From: Planctomonas deserti
GTDB taxonomy: Bacteria; Actinomycetota; Actinomycetes; Actinomycetales; Microbacteriaceae
Reading direction: 5' to 3'
Assembly (NCBI RefSeq): GCF_003067705.1
Contig: NZ_QANL01000001.1
Span: 682,001-746,000, forward strand
DNA: 64,000 nt
Shown here one piece after another: positions 24,245-32,480 of the stretch. Each line of letters opens with the position of its first letter. Position 1 is the stretch's first letter. Below the pieces are notes generated by a model that saw only the letters and a program-made list of their open reading frames with translations, ran no database searches and was not told where the DNA came from. Both the position numbers and the translations under genes were made by a program.

Positions 24245-25944
24245 CAGGCCGCCTTCGCCTGAGGTTCGTCGCCGCCCTCGGTCACGCCGGACCGCGGCGC
24301 GGGCGCGAGGGGCTCGGGCAGCGGGCCCGTCGAGACGTCGCCCCGCAGCCGCTTCACCAGGATCTCGGCGCTGATCAGGCACATCGGTAGTCCGATGCCC
24401 GGGATGGTCGATCCGCCGGCGTAGAACAGGCCGTCCACCTTCTTGCTGGCGTTGGCCGCCCGGAAGAACGCGCTCTGGGTGAGGATGTGCGCCGGGCCAA
24501 GCGCCGTGCCGCTCCACGAGTTCAGGTCGCCCGCGAAGTCGGCCGGACCTACGGTGCGACGCACCGTCACGCGGGACGCGAGGTCGGGGATCCCGGCCCA
24601 CGTCGCGATCTGCTCGATGGCGCGGTCGGCGAGGCGCTCGACCTGCTCGTCGCCGGCTCCCTCGATTCCGCCCGCGCCGATGCCCGGGTCGGCCGGGATC
24701 GGCACGAGCACGAAGAGGTTCTCCGATCCCGCCGGCGCCACGGAGGCATCCGTCGCGCTCGGACGGCAGACGTAGAGCGATGCCGGGTCCGGCACCGACG
24801 TCGGCGCGCCGTTCTTCGCGAGGATCTGGGCGAAGTCGCCGTTCCAGTCCCGGGTGAAGAAGAGGGTGTGGTGCTCGAGCTCGGGTAGTTCGCCCTCGAC
24901 GCCGAGCATCACCAGGAGGGCGCTCGGTCCGGCGAGGCGGCCACGCCAGTACTCCTCGGGGTAGGTCTGCAGCGCGTACGGCAGCAGCGTCGTCTCGGTG
25001 TGGTGCAGGTCGGCGGCGGACACCACGATGTCCGCCTCGATCAGGCCCGTGCCGCCGTCCGCGTCCCGGTACTCGACGCCGCGGACGACCGCCCGCCCGT
25101 CCTTCGCCGGCTCGGTGTCGATGCCGGTCACGGGGGTGCCGGTGCGGATGACGACGCCCTCGGCCCGCGCGAGGTCGGCGATCGACTCGATGACGCGGCT
25201 GAACCCGCCCTGTGGGTAGAGCACGCCGTCCTCGAGGTCGAGGTGGCTCATCAGGTGATACATGCTCGGCGTGAGGAACGGCGACGAGCCGAGGAACACG
25301 GCGGGATAGCCGAGGATCTGGCGGAGGCGGTGGTCCTTCACGTACCGGCCGGCGAAGCGGTCGAGCGGCTCGAGCAGCAGCCGGGCGAGCCGCGGGGTGC
25401 GGCGCAGCACGTCCCGCACGATCAGCGGGGTGTAGGACTCGAACGATGTGTAGAGGAAGCGCTTCTTGGCCATCTCGTACGTGTCGCGCGCGGAGTCGAG
25501 GTAGCGCGCCATCCGGGCACCGGCGCCGGGCTCCACAGACTCGAACAGGGCGAGGTTGTCCTCGCGGTTGTCCGCGACGTCGAGGGGCTCGGCCTCGTCC
25601 TCGAAATAGACGCGGTAGCCGGGCGCGAGGCGGGTGAGGTCGAGCTGCTCGTCCGCGCTCGTGCCGAGCAGCCTGTAGAAGTGGTCGAACACCTCGGGCA
25701 TCAGGTACCAGCTGGGACCGGTGTCGAAGCGGAACCCGTCGCGCTCCCAGGTGCCGGCCCGGCCGCCCACCGCATCCCGGCCCTCGAGCAGGGTCACGTC
25801 GTGCCCGTCCCGGGCGAGCAGGGCGGCGGATGCCAGCCCGGCGATGCCGCCGCCGATCACGACGATGCGCTTCGGCTCCGCACCGGGCGCGGTCGTGCGC
25901 CTGCCGCCGAGCGCGCGGCGCCCGGGTCCCCATGACCAGCTCAC
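24244..25944 (-). CDS. crtI: Phytoene desaturase
   Basis: The 566-residue flavoprotein has the FAD motif IVVIGGGIAGLASAALLARD near residue 27, GGRAGTWERDGFRFDTGPSW downstream and the CrtI C-terminal signature GLFYAGGSTIPGIGLPMCLI. It desaturates phytoene to lycopene at the membrane. The GTG start overlaps the crtB stop as GTGA. An in-frame ATG nearer the FAD motif is not seen, so the roughly 25-residue basic N-terminal extension is kept. Confidence 0.96.
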   Translation of the reverse strand: MSWSWGPGRRALGGRRTTAPGAEPKRIVVIGGGIAGLASAALLARDGHDVTLLEGRDAVGGRAGTWERDGFRFDTGPSWYLMPEVFDHFYRLLGTSADEQLDLTRLAPGYRVYFEDEAEPLDVADNREDNLALFESVEPGAGARMARYLDSARDTYEMAKKRFLYTSFESYTPLIVRDVLRRTPRLARLLLEPLDRFAGRYVKDHRLRQILGYPAVFLGSSPFLTPSMYHLMSHLDLEDGVLYPQGGFSRVIESIADLARAEGVVIRTGTPVTGIDTEPAKDGRAVVRGVEYRDADGGTGLIEADIVVSAADLHHTETTLLPYALQTYPEEYWRGRLAGPSALLVMLGVEGELPELEHHTLFFTRDWNGDFAQILAKNGAPTSVPDPASLYVCRPSATDASVAPAGSENLFVLVPIPADPGIGAGGIEGAGDEQVERLADRAIEQIATWAGIPDLASRVTVRRTVGPADFAGDLNSWSGTALGPAHILTQSAFFRAANASKKVDGLFYAGGSTIPGIGLPMCLISAEILVKRLRGDVSTGPLPEPLAPAPRSGVTEGGDEPQAKAA

Positions 25945-27029
25945 GCGCTCTGCCCCTCGCTCGGTCGGATGTCCGACGACCGGCTCTCGGTCGACCGGTG
26001 ATCGTTGGCGCCGCGGACGTTGGTGCTGCGGTTGTCGGCGCCGCGGTCCCGGGAGTTGCGCCCGCGCGACGGAACGGCGGGAGCCCCGACGCCTGCCGAC
26101 CGCGGCGTGCGCCCCACCGCGGCTTCAGCCGCGAGCCGGAGCTTCACCGGATTCGGCACGCGCACCCGCGAGGTCGCGATCTGCTGCGCCGGGGTCTCCC
26201 GGAGCCGGACCGCGAGCTCCGTGAAGAGGGACTGGGCGAGCGCGACGGCGCGGCGACTCGACGCGGGCAGGCGCGGCAGGGTCGCCGCGGAGACCCGCAG
26301 GTCGTCGTCGATGTCGTCGAGCAGACGGTTCTTGTCGTGCTCGTCGAAGGACGCCACGTCCACCCCTGGGAAATAGGAGCGCCCGAGCGCCCGGTAGTCC
26401 GCCGCGAGATCGCGGAGGAAGTTGACCTTCTGGAAGGCGGCGCCGAGGTGGCGCGCGCCGTCGATGAGCGCGGGGTCCGGCTCCGGGTGCGCCACGGCCG
26501 CACCCGACGCGGCGTAGGAGCCGGGGGCGAGGGACCCGGCGCGCTCGGCGCCGCGCTCGTCGAGCAGGAACGCGCGCAGGCACATCAGCCCGACCACCTC
26601 GGCCGAGCCGTAGACGTAGGCGTCGAAGCTCTCGGCGGTGTGCGGTTCCGGCGAGAGGTCGCGGCGCATGGAGGCGAAGAAGGGGGCGACCAGCTCGCGG
26701 CCGAAGCCGGCCGAACGGGCGGTCAGCGCGAACGCGTGCACGACGAGGTTGGTGCTGTAGCCGCGCTCGACCGCCGAATGGGTCTCCCGCTCCAGGTCGT
26801 CGAGCAGCCGCGAGATCTCGTCGTGGGGCACCTGCGCACCGGCGGCCACGCCGTCCACGATCTCGTCGGCGATCCGCACGAGGGCGTAGATGTTCTCCAC
26901 GTGCACGCGGATGTCGGCCCGGAGCAGGCGCGACGCGAGGCCGAAGGAGGTCGAGTACCGGCGGATGACGACGGAGGCGGTCTCGTGCGCGACGCGGTCG
27001 TAGAGAGAGAGGTCGGTCTGCTCGGCCAT
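25941..27029 (-). CDS. crtB: Phytoene synthase
   Basis: The 362-residue protein has both Asp-rich motifs of squalene/phytoene synthases, ADEIVDG near residue 52 and the second at NFLRDLAADYRALGRSYFP. It condenses two GGPP molecules to phytoene. The last 60 or so residues are a disordered, Arg/Ser/Asp-rich extension with quasi-repeats (DNRSTNVRGANDHRSTE), longer than usual. The ATG at 27029 shares a base with the crtE stop (TAATG). Confidence 0.95.
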   Translation of the reverse strand: MAEQTDLSLYDRVAHETASVVIRRYSTSFGLASRLLRADIRVHVENIYALVRIADEIVDGVAAGAQVPHDEISRLLDDLERETHSAVERGYSTNLVVHAFALTARSAGFGRELVAPFFASMRRDLSPEPHTAESFDAYVYGSAEVVGLMCLRAFLLDERGAERAGSLAPGSYAASGAAVAHPEPDPALIDGARHLGAAFQKVNFLRDLAADYRALGRSYFPGVDVASFDEHDKNRLLDDIDDDLRVSAATLPRLPASSRRAVALAQSLFTELAVRLRETPAQQIATSRVRVPNPVKLRLAAEAAVGRTPRSAGVGAPAVPSRGRNSRDRGADNRSTNVRGANDHRSTESRSSDIRPSEGQSA

Positions 27030-28099
27030 TAGCGCACCCGCCGCAGCACGGCGTCGACCACGGGCTCGAGCTCGTGGCGCAGCCCTTCCGGGACGGCCGG
27101 GTCGGCCAGCCGATCCAGTGCCGCCTGGGCGCGGTCGCGGGCCAGCGAGGTGGCGAAGTCCTTCGCCCCGCAGGACTCGAGCACGGAGCGCACGAGCGCC
27201 GCCTCTCCCCTGCTGAGGTCCATCTTGCCGACGAGCCCGGAGATCTCGCGCCACTCTGACGTGCCCGCCGCATAGGCGATGAGGACGGTGCGCTTGCCCT
27301 CCCGGAGGTCGCCGAGCGTGGTCTTGCCGGTCTCCTCCTCGTTGCCGAAGACGCCGAGCAGATCGTCAACCACCTGGTAGGCGACGCCGATGTCGTGGCC
27401 GAACTGACCGAGCATCGTGACCACGTCCTCGTCCGCCCCCGCGAGCACGGCCCCGGCCTGCAGCGGCCCCTCGAAGGAGTAGACCGCGGTCTTCAGGCGC
27501 TCCATGGCGAGGATCTCGTCGACCTCGGGCACGTCGGCCTTGAGCGACAGCTCGACGTCCATGAGCTCGCCCGCGGCCGAGGCGAACACCGCGTCGTCCA
27601 GGATCTCCAGCAGGCGCGACCGGATGCTGTCCTCGACCCCGCTTCGGTCGATGAGCCGATAGGAGCTGGTGAGGGCGAGGTCGCCGGCGATGACCGCAGC
27701 AGACATCCCGCGGTGCTCGGCGAGCGGCAGCGGGATGCCCGCGGTCGTCGCGATGTCCCGGTAGCTGCCGGAGATGTTGGGGTTGCCGCGTCTCGTGAAG
27801 TCGCGGTCGATCACGTCGTCGTGCACGATGAGCGCGGTGTGCAGCAGCTCGAAGGCGGCGCCGACATACACGGCTGCCTCGGGGTCCCGTCCCCCGAGCG
27901 CGCGATACGCGGCGAGCACCATGCGGGGGCGGAATCGCTTGCCGCCGGATGCGTTGGCCTGCAGCGTTCCCCAGAGCTTCTCGTATTCGACCCCGTGCTG
28001 GGCGGCGCGGGCCCTGGCTAGGCTGAAAAAGCGTTCGAGCACGGCGTCGACCTGGTCCAGTCTCTCCGTCGAGATGGCGTTCAGGTTAGGAGCGTCCAC
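27029..28099 (-). CDS. crtE: Geranylgeranyl diphosphate synthase
   Basis: The 356-residue polyprenyl synthetase has the first Asp-rich motif DDVIDRD (94-100) and a second DDLLGVFG motif. The residues before the first motif (ELLHTALIVH) fit a short-chain GGPP product. It begins the carotenoid operon. The GTG start at 28099 lies 7 nt after a TTAGAT -10 element, so the mRNA is probably leaderless. It diverges from idi, which supplies the DMAPP starter unit. Confidence 0.94.
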   Translation of the reverse strand: MDAPNLNAISTERLDQVDAVLERFFSLARARAAQHGVEYEKLWGTLQANASGGKRFRPRMVLAAYRALGGRDPEAAVYVGAAFELLHTALIVHDDVIDRDFTRRGNPNISGSYRDIATTAGIPLPLAEHRGMSAAVIAGDLALTSSYRLIDRSGVEDSIRSRLLEILDDAVFASAAGELMDVELSLKADVPEVDEILAMERLKTAVYSFEGPLQAGAVLAGADEDVVTMLGQFGHDIGVAYQVVDDLLGVFGNEEETGKTTLGDLREGKRTVLIAYAAGTSEWREISGLVGKMDLSRGEAALVRSVLESCGAKDFATSLARDRAQAALDRLADPAVPEGLRHELEPVVDAVLRRVR

Positions 28100-28153
28100 C
28101 TGGCGAATCTAACATTGGGCAGCACGCTGATTATCCGAGAAAGGTGGGATTGG
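28100..28153. promoter_or_regulatory. Divergent crtE/idi promoter region
   Basis: Only 54 bp separate the two starts. Toward crtE a TTAGAT -10 (28107-28112) sits 7 nt from the GTG, consistent with leaderless initiation. Toward idi a GATTAT sequence lies near 28129 and a GAAAGGTGGG ribosome site precedes the GTG. No clear regulator palindrome is visible. Confidence 0.55.
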
Positions 28154-28690
28154 GTGCCTCAAGAACTCGTGGTGCTGCTGGCCGACGACGGCACGCCCAT
28201 CGGCACGGCCGACAAGGCGACCGTGCACGACACCGACACCCCGCTGCACCTGGCGTTCTCGTGCCACATCTTCGACCCGTCCGGCCGGGTGCTCGTCACC
28301 CGCCGCGCCATCTCGAAGCTGACCTGGCCCGGCGTCTGGACCAACTCCTTCTGCGGCCATCCGGGCCCGGGCGAGAGCATCGACGACGCCGTCCACCGCC
28401 GGGCGGAGCAGGAGCTCGGCATCCAGCTCGACTCGCTCACGCTGGCCCTGCCGGACTTCCGCTACCGGGCGGTGGACGCCTCCGGAATCGTCGAGCACGA
28501 GATCTGCCCGGTCTACGTCGCGACGACGCCGGACCCGCTCGACGCCCGCCCGCACGAGGTGATGGACGCGCGGTGGGTCGACCCGGGGTCGCTGCTCACC
28601 TCGATCGAGGCGACGCCGTGGGCCTTCAGCCCGTGGTTGACGCTGCAGCTCCCCCTCCTGGTGCCGTCGGCGGCCGCCGCCGGGGCCTGA
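28154..28690 (+). CDS. idi: Isopentenyl-diphosphate delta-isomerase, type I
   Basis: The 178-residue Nudix-fold protein has the active-site cysteine in TNSFCGHPGPGE, the HLAFSCHIFD metal histidines and HRRAEQELGI, all hallmarks of type I Idi. It interconverts IPP and DMAPP. The GTG at 28154 follows a GAAAGGTGGG site and places MPQELVVLLADDGTPIG at the N-terminus, the usual start of actinobacterial Idi; an ATG 13 codons upstream would run into the crtE promoter. Divergence from crtE links it to carotenoid supply. Confidence 0.93.
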   Translation: MPQELVVLLADDGTPIGTADKATVHDTDTPLHLAFSCHIFDPSGRVLVTRRAISKLTWPGVWTNSFCGHPGPGESIDDAVHRRAEQELGIQLDSLTLALPDFRYRAVDASGIVEHEICPVYVATTPDPLDARPHEVMDARWVDPGSLLTSIEATPWAFSPWLTLQLPLLVPSAAAAGA

Positions 28691-28711
28691 CCCGTGGGTC
28701 GCTGACCCGCT

Positions 28712-29010
28712 ACGGTCCCTGAGCTCGCCGAAGGGACGCGAGACAGGGAACGTCGCTTCGACAGGCTCAGCGACCGTGATGAGGTGCGCGCGCCGCCACC
28801 ATACGGTCCCTGAGCTCGCCGAAGGGATGAAAGACAGGGAACGTCGCTTCGACAGGCTCAGCGACCGTGACGACGTCCGCCCACCGCCACCACACGGTCC
28901 CTGAACTCGTCGAAGGAACGCGAGACAGGGAACGTCGCTTCGACAGGCTCAGCGACCGTAACGACGTCCGCCCGCCGCCACCACACGGTCCCTGAGCTTG
29001 TCGAAGGGAC
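28712..29010. repeat. Tandem 91-bp repeat built from paired REP-like hairpins (3.3 copies)
   Basis: Units start at 28712, 28803, 28894 and 28985, a constant 91-bp period. Each contains a hairpin with stem GTCCCT/AGGGAC and an inverted hairpin with stem GTCGCT/AGCGAC, joined by CGAGACAGGGAA. The array fills the gap between idi and the convergent SDR gene. Units differ by a few substitutions only. Confidence 0.92.
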
Positions 29011-29028
29011 GGAGGCCGCCCCCGGAAC

Positions 29029-29826
29029 TCAGCGGTCGAGCCGCGCGCGCTCGTAGGCCCGCGAGGGGATCTGCGTCACGAGCTTGCCGCCGCTCACGTC
29101 GACGACCGTGCCCGTGATGTAGCGGGACGCGTCGCTGGCGAGGAAGAGGAGCAGGTCCGCGACCTCCGCCGCGTCGCCCCAGCGGCGCAGGGTCAGGGTG
29201 TCGAGTAGACGGTTCTGCGCGGCCTCGGGCATGTCGGCGAAACCGTTCATCGCGGTGGGGATCATGCCGGGCGCGTACGCGTTGACCGTCACGTCCCAGG
29301 GTCCGAGCTCCCCCGCGAGCACCTTGGTGAACTGCACGACGGCCGCCTTGGATGCCGCGTAGGCGGCGCTGCCGACGCTCGGGATGATCGCCGCGAACGA
29401 CGCGGCGTTGATGATCCGCCCGTGGTCGCTCTTCTTGAGGTACGGGATGGCGGCCTGGCACACCCGGAACACGCCGGTGACGTTGACGTCGAAGCAGCGC
29501 TGCCACGCCGCCTCGTCGATGTCCTCGACCGCGCCCTCGACGTTGATACCCGCGTTGTTGATGACGACATCGATGCCACCGAAGCGCTCGCCGACCGCGG
29601 CGAGCGCGTCCCGCACGGACTGTCCGTCGGTCACATCGGCGGCGAAGCCCGCGGCCGTCCCACCCGCGGCGGTCAGCTCGGCCGCGACCTGCTCCACGGC
29701 GTCCACGGCGATGTCCAGCGCCGCCACGGTGGCACCCGCCCCGCTGAAGCGCTCGGCGACGACCCTGCCGATGCCGCGCCCCGCGCCGGTGATGACGACG
29801 ACGCGCCCCTCGAGTCCCCAGTCCAT
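29029..29826 (-). CDS. SDR-family oxidoreductase (FabG-like)
   Basis: The 265-residue protein has a classical SDR layout: cofactor motif ITGAGRGIGRVVAE, structural NNAG, the active-site serine in INAASFAAIIPS and YAASK. The C-terminus YITGTVVDVSGG is the usual end of FabG-like enzymes. AAAGGACG precedes the ATG. It diverges from a second SDR gene across 78 bp. Whether the two work in one pathway is unknown. Confidence 0.9.
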   Translation of the reverse strand: MDWGLEGRVVVITGAGRGIGRVVAERFSGAGATVAALDIAVDAVEQVAAELTAAGGTAAGFAADVTDGQSVRDALAAVGERFGGIDVVINNAGINVEGAVEDIDEAAWQRCFDVNVTGVFRVCQAAIPYLKKSDHGRIINAASFAAIIPSVGSAAYAASKAAVVQFTKVLAGELGPWDVTVNAYAPGMIPTAMNGFADMPEAAQNRLLDTLTLRRWGDAAEVADLLLFLASDASRYITGTVVDVSGGKLVTQIPSRAYERARLDR

Positions 29827-29904
29827 CGGACGTCCTTTCCTCTTGCATGCCATCATGCCGAGTAACGGGTGCCGAGGTCCGGACGCGCGGGAGGGATCAG
29901 GAGA

Positions 29905-30630
29905 ATGAGCGATTTCCGAGTGCTCTGGGTGACCGGTGGCGGCAGCGGGATGGGGCGCGCGTCCGCGATCGCGGCTGCCGAGGCGGGCTGGAAGGTCGCC
30001 GTGTCAGGTCGGCGTGCATCCGCCGTGCAAGACACGGTGGACCGCATCCGCTCGGCGGGGGGCACCGCGCTTGACGTGCCGGCCGACGTGCGGGATACCG
30101 CGTCGCTGCGCGCGGCGCACGAGCGGATCGTCGGGGAGTGGGGGCCGGTGACCGGTCTCGTGCTCGCGGCGGGGCTCAACACGCCGCAGCGGAACTGGAA
30201 CGACCAGTCGATCGACGAGTTCGCCACGATCGTCGACACCAATCTGACGAGCGTCGCCCGCACCGTCGACCTCGTGCTGCCCGGTATGCGGGAAGCGGGA
30301 TCCGGGAACGTCGTGGTGGTGTCCTCCCGGTCGGCCTGGCGCTTCTCCCCCGGCTCGGGCGTCGCCTACATGTCGAGCAAAACGGCGCTCGGCGCGCTCG
30401 TCGCGTCCCTCAACGACCAGGAGGGCGCGAACGGCGTGAAGGCGTGCCACCTCTGCCCCGGCGACGTGGACACCGATTTCCTCTCCCTGCGGCCCGAGGT
30501 GCCGGACGCCGATCAGCGCCTGTCGATGCTCACCGAGGACGACGTCGCCCGCTCGGTGATGTTCGTGCTCGAGAGCCCGAAGCACGTGCGGATCGACGAG
30601 CTCGCGATCTCCCCGGTCGGCCAGCGCTAG
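29905..30630 (+). CDS. SDR-family oxidoreductase
   Basis: The 241-residue protein reads MSDFRVLWVTGGGSGMGRAS, has the variant LAAGL in place of NNAG, an active-site serine in VVVSSRSAW and YMSSK. The ATG at 29905 follows AGGAG. A palindromic repeat array starts directly after its stop. The two divergent SDRs are too different to be a recent duplication. Confidence 0.9.
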   Translation: MSDFRVLWVTGGGSGMGRASAIAAAEAGWKVAVSGRRASAVQDTVDRIRSAGGTALDVPADVRDTASLRAAHERIVGEWGPVTGLVLAAGLNTPQRNWNDQSIDEFATIVDTNLTSVARTVDLVLPGMREAGSGNVVVVSSRSAWRFSPGSGVAYMSSKTALGALVASLNDQEGANGVKACHLCPGDVDTDFLSLRPEVPDADQRLSMLTEDDVARSVMFVLESPKHVRIDELAISPVGQR

Positions 30631-30639
30631 GCGGTGTTC

Positions 30640-30840
30640 GCCCCTGCCTGTGCAGCGGCGTCCCCGCCTTACCCCGCCCCCGCATCCTGCCCAGGCAGCG
30701 GCATCCTGCGCCACCGTACCCCCGCACCCTGCCTAGGCAGCGGCATCCTGCCCAGCTTTACCCTGGGCAGGATGCCCGTGCCTGGGCAGGGGCGGGAGAC
30801 AGGCGGGCAGTTGCGACGCGTGCCTGGGCAGGAGCGCGGG
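30640..30840. repeat. CTGCC(C/T)(A/G)GGCAG palindromic repeat array 2
   Basis: The array contains CTGCCCAGGCAG, the fully palindromic CTGCCTAGGCAG and two TGCCTGGGCAGG copies. A central hairpin TGCCCAGC-TTTAC-CCTGGGCA lies between them. It separates the convergent SDR and dcd genes. Confidence 0.85.
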
Positions 30841-30871
30841 GGGGCGGGCGCCGCGAGGGCGGCGGGTGGAG

Positions 30872-31477
30872 CTACTCGGCGGGGCGGCCCGCATCCGTAA
30901 CGGACACGTCGGTGTGCCGGAAGTTGAGGTACGAGCGCGAGGCCGTCGGGCCGCGCTGACCCTGGTAGCGGGAGGCGTACTCGCCGGACCCGTAGGGCCG
31001 CTCGGCGGGCGAGCTCAGCCGGAAAAAGCAGAGCTGACCGATCTTCATGCCCGGCCACAGCTTGATGGGCAGCGTCGCCACGTTGGACAGCTCCAGGGTG
31101 ACGTGCCCGGAGAAGCCGGGGTCGATGAAGCCCGCGGTCGAGTGCGTCAGCAGGCCGAGACGGCCGAGCGAGCTCTTGCCCTCGAGGCGCGCGGCGACGT
31201 CGTCGGGCAGGGTCACGAGCTCGAACGTCGAGCCGAGCACGAACTCCCCCGGGTGAAGGATGAGCGGCTCATCCGGCGCCGACTCCACGAGCCGCGTGAG
31301 CTCGGGCTGGTTCTCGGCCGGGTCGATGTAGGGGTACTTGTGGTTGTCGAACAGCCGGAAGAAGCGGTCGAGCCGCACGTCGATGCTCGACGGCTGGAGC
31401 ATCCCCGGGTCGTAGGGATCCAGCGCGATGCGCCCGGCGTCGAACTCGGCCTTGATGTCCCTGTCACTCAGCAGCAC
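30872..31477 (-). CDS. dcd: dCTP deaminase
   Basis: The 201-residue protein starts [17 protein letters not shown] and holds the active-site segment [20 protein letters not shown] with the family's Ser, Arg and Glu residues, plus [15 protein letters not shown]. It deaminates dCTP; mycobacterial-type relatives also hydrolyse the product to dUMP, and this sequence is of that actinobacterial type. The GTG start lies 6 nt after a TAGGCT -10, so the transcript is probably leaderless. A tRNA gene diverges 43 bp away. Confidence 0.95.
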   Translation of the reverse strand: MLLSDRDIKAEFDAGRIALDPYDPGMLQPSSIDVRLDRFFRLFDNHKYPYIDPAENQPELTRLVESAPDEPLILHPGEFVLGSTFELVTLPDDVAARLEGKSSLGRLGLLTHSTAGFIDPGFSGHVTLELSNVATLPIKLWPGMKIGQLCFFRLSSPAERPYGSGEYASRYQGQRGPTASRSYLNFRHTDVSVTDAGRPAE

Positions 31478-31483
31478 TGGTAT

Positions 31484-31489
31484 AGCCTA
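31484..31489 (-). promoter_or_regulatory. -10 element of a leaderless dcd promoter
   Basis: TAGGCT on the minus strand ends 6 nt before the dcd GTG, leaving no room for a ribosome site. Such TANNNT boxes just before the start codon are common for leaderless genes in actinobacteria. Confidence 0.55.
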
Positions 31490-31520
31490 GTTGTCGTGCC
31501 ACACACGCCCCGTGGCGCGT

Positions 31521-31591
31521 GCGAGTGTAGTTCAATGGCAGAACTTCAGCTTCCCAAGCTGATAGCGCGGGTTCGATTCCCGTCACTCGCT
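31521..31591 (+). tRNA. tRNA-Gly (anticodon CCC)
   Basis: The 71-nt sequence folds as a cloverleaf. The acceptor stem is GCGAGTG/CACTCGC, the anticodon stem TCAGC/GCTGA with loop TTCCCAA, and the T arm includes GGTTCGATTCC. The anticodon CCC reads GGG. The discriminator base is T and CCA is not encoded. It lies between dcd (divergent) and a palindromic repeat array; there is no integrase nearby. Confidence 0.96.
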
Positions 31592-31644
31592 CTGTAGTAG
31601 TCCCGCTCCTCGTCGGCGTTGCCCGAGCCTCCCTCCGGTCCCGT

Positions 31645-31850
31645 GCCTCTGCCCGGGCAGGAGCACCGTTTCCCCGCTGCTCCGCGCACCCCTGCCCAGG
31701 CAGGGGGTCTCTGCCCAGCTTTTACCTGGGCAGGATTCCTCTGCCTGGGCAGGGACAGGAGAGCGGGCGAGCCAGGATGGGTCTGCCCAGGCACGGGCGC
31801 TGTGCCCAGCCTTTACCTGCGCAGGATGCCTCTGCCTGGGCAGGGGGTAG
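31645..31850. repeat. CTGCC(C/T)(A/G)GGCAG palindromic repeat array 3
   Basis: Two complete modules are visible. Each has an outer palindrome, an inner TGCCCAGC...TTTACCTG(G/C)GCA hairpin and an outer palindrome in the inverse orientation. The first begins with the perfect palindrome CTGCCCGGGCAG. The rest of the 346-bp gap to the next gene is a C-rich stretch without a gene. Confidence 0.85.
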
Positions 31851-31937
31851 GTGGGCAAAACGGGCGGGCGGGAGCTGCCCTCGGCATCCCGGGGCGCTCC
31901 CGCACCGCACCCGCACCCGCACCCGCCCGCCCCGCGC

Positions 31938-32480
31938 TCAGCGGGGGATGAGGCGGAACGCGCAGGTGCCGCGCTCGTCGCACTCCACCAGGACGATGTC
32001 GCCGTTCAGGATGCGTGGGAAGGGTGACCCCGTGATGGCCTCAATACCCGCCCGCAGGAACGCCCCGTGCCCGACGACGATGGTCGGCTCCGGGAGCGCG
32101 GCGAGCCGGCGCAGGGCGAGCCCGCTCCGCTCGGCCAGGCAGGCGGCCGACTCCGCCCCGGGGTAGCGGCCGTCCGGCCAGCGCTCGAACGCCTCGGCGA
32201 CCGTGACCCCCTCCGCGACGCCGTAGTCGCGCTCGAGCAGGCAGGCGTCGGCAACCGGGGCGGGCGTGCCGAGCTCCGCGGCGATCAGGGCCGCGGTCTC
32301 CTGGGCGCGCACCAGGGGCGAGCACACGACGGACGTCCACGGGCGGGACGCGAGGGTCAGCGCCGCGGCCCGGGCCTGCCGGCGGCCGATGTCATCGAGC
32401 GGTCGGTCGGTGCGCCCCTGCAGGCGGCGCTCCAGGTTCCACGACGTGCGCCCGTGCCGCACAAGGGCGAGCGCGGTCAC
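31938..32480 (-). CDS. Histidine phosphatase (phosphoglycerate-mutase superfamily)
   Basis: The 180-residue protein has the RHG motif (LVRHGRTSWN, residues 7-16), the second Arg in CSPLVRAQETA, a catalytic Glu in LLERDYG and the second His in IVVGHGAFLR. These form the complete phosphohistidine active site. It is a small-substrate phosphatase; substrates range from sugar phosphates to alpha-ribazole phosphate. Its GTG overlaps the ABC ATPase stop as GTGA, making it the last gene of an operon with two other phosphatase-like proteins. Confidence 0.9.
   Translation of the reverse strand: MTALALVRHGRTSWNLERRLQGRTDRPLDDIGRRQARAAALTLASRPWTSVVCSPLVRAQETAALIAAELGTPAPVADACLLERDYGVAEGVTVAEAFERWPDGRYPGAESAACLAERSGLALRRLAALPEPTIVVGHGAFLRAGIEAITGSPFPRILNGDIVLVECDERGTCAFRLIPR

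Noticed and set aside
28712-29010. CRISPR array
   Set aside because: The 91-bp units are near-identical throughout, contain paired hairpins and have no variable spacers or cas genes.
31521-31591. tRNA-Gly as attachment site of an integrated element
   Set aside because: No integrase, direct repeat of the tRNA 3' end or foreign gene cargo lies on either side; the downstream gap is repeats followed by ordinary genes.
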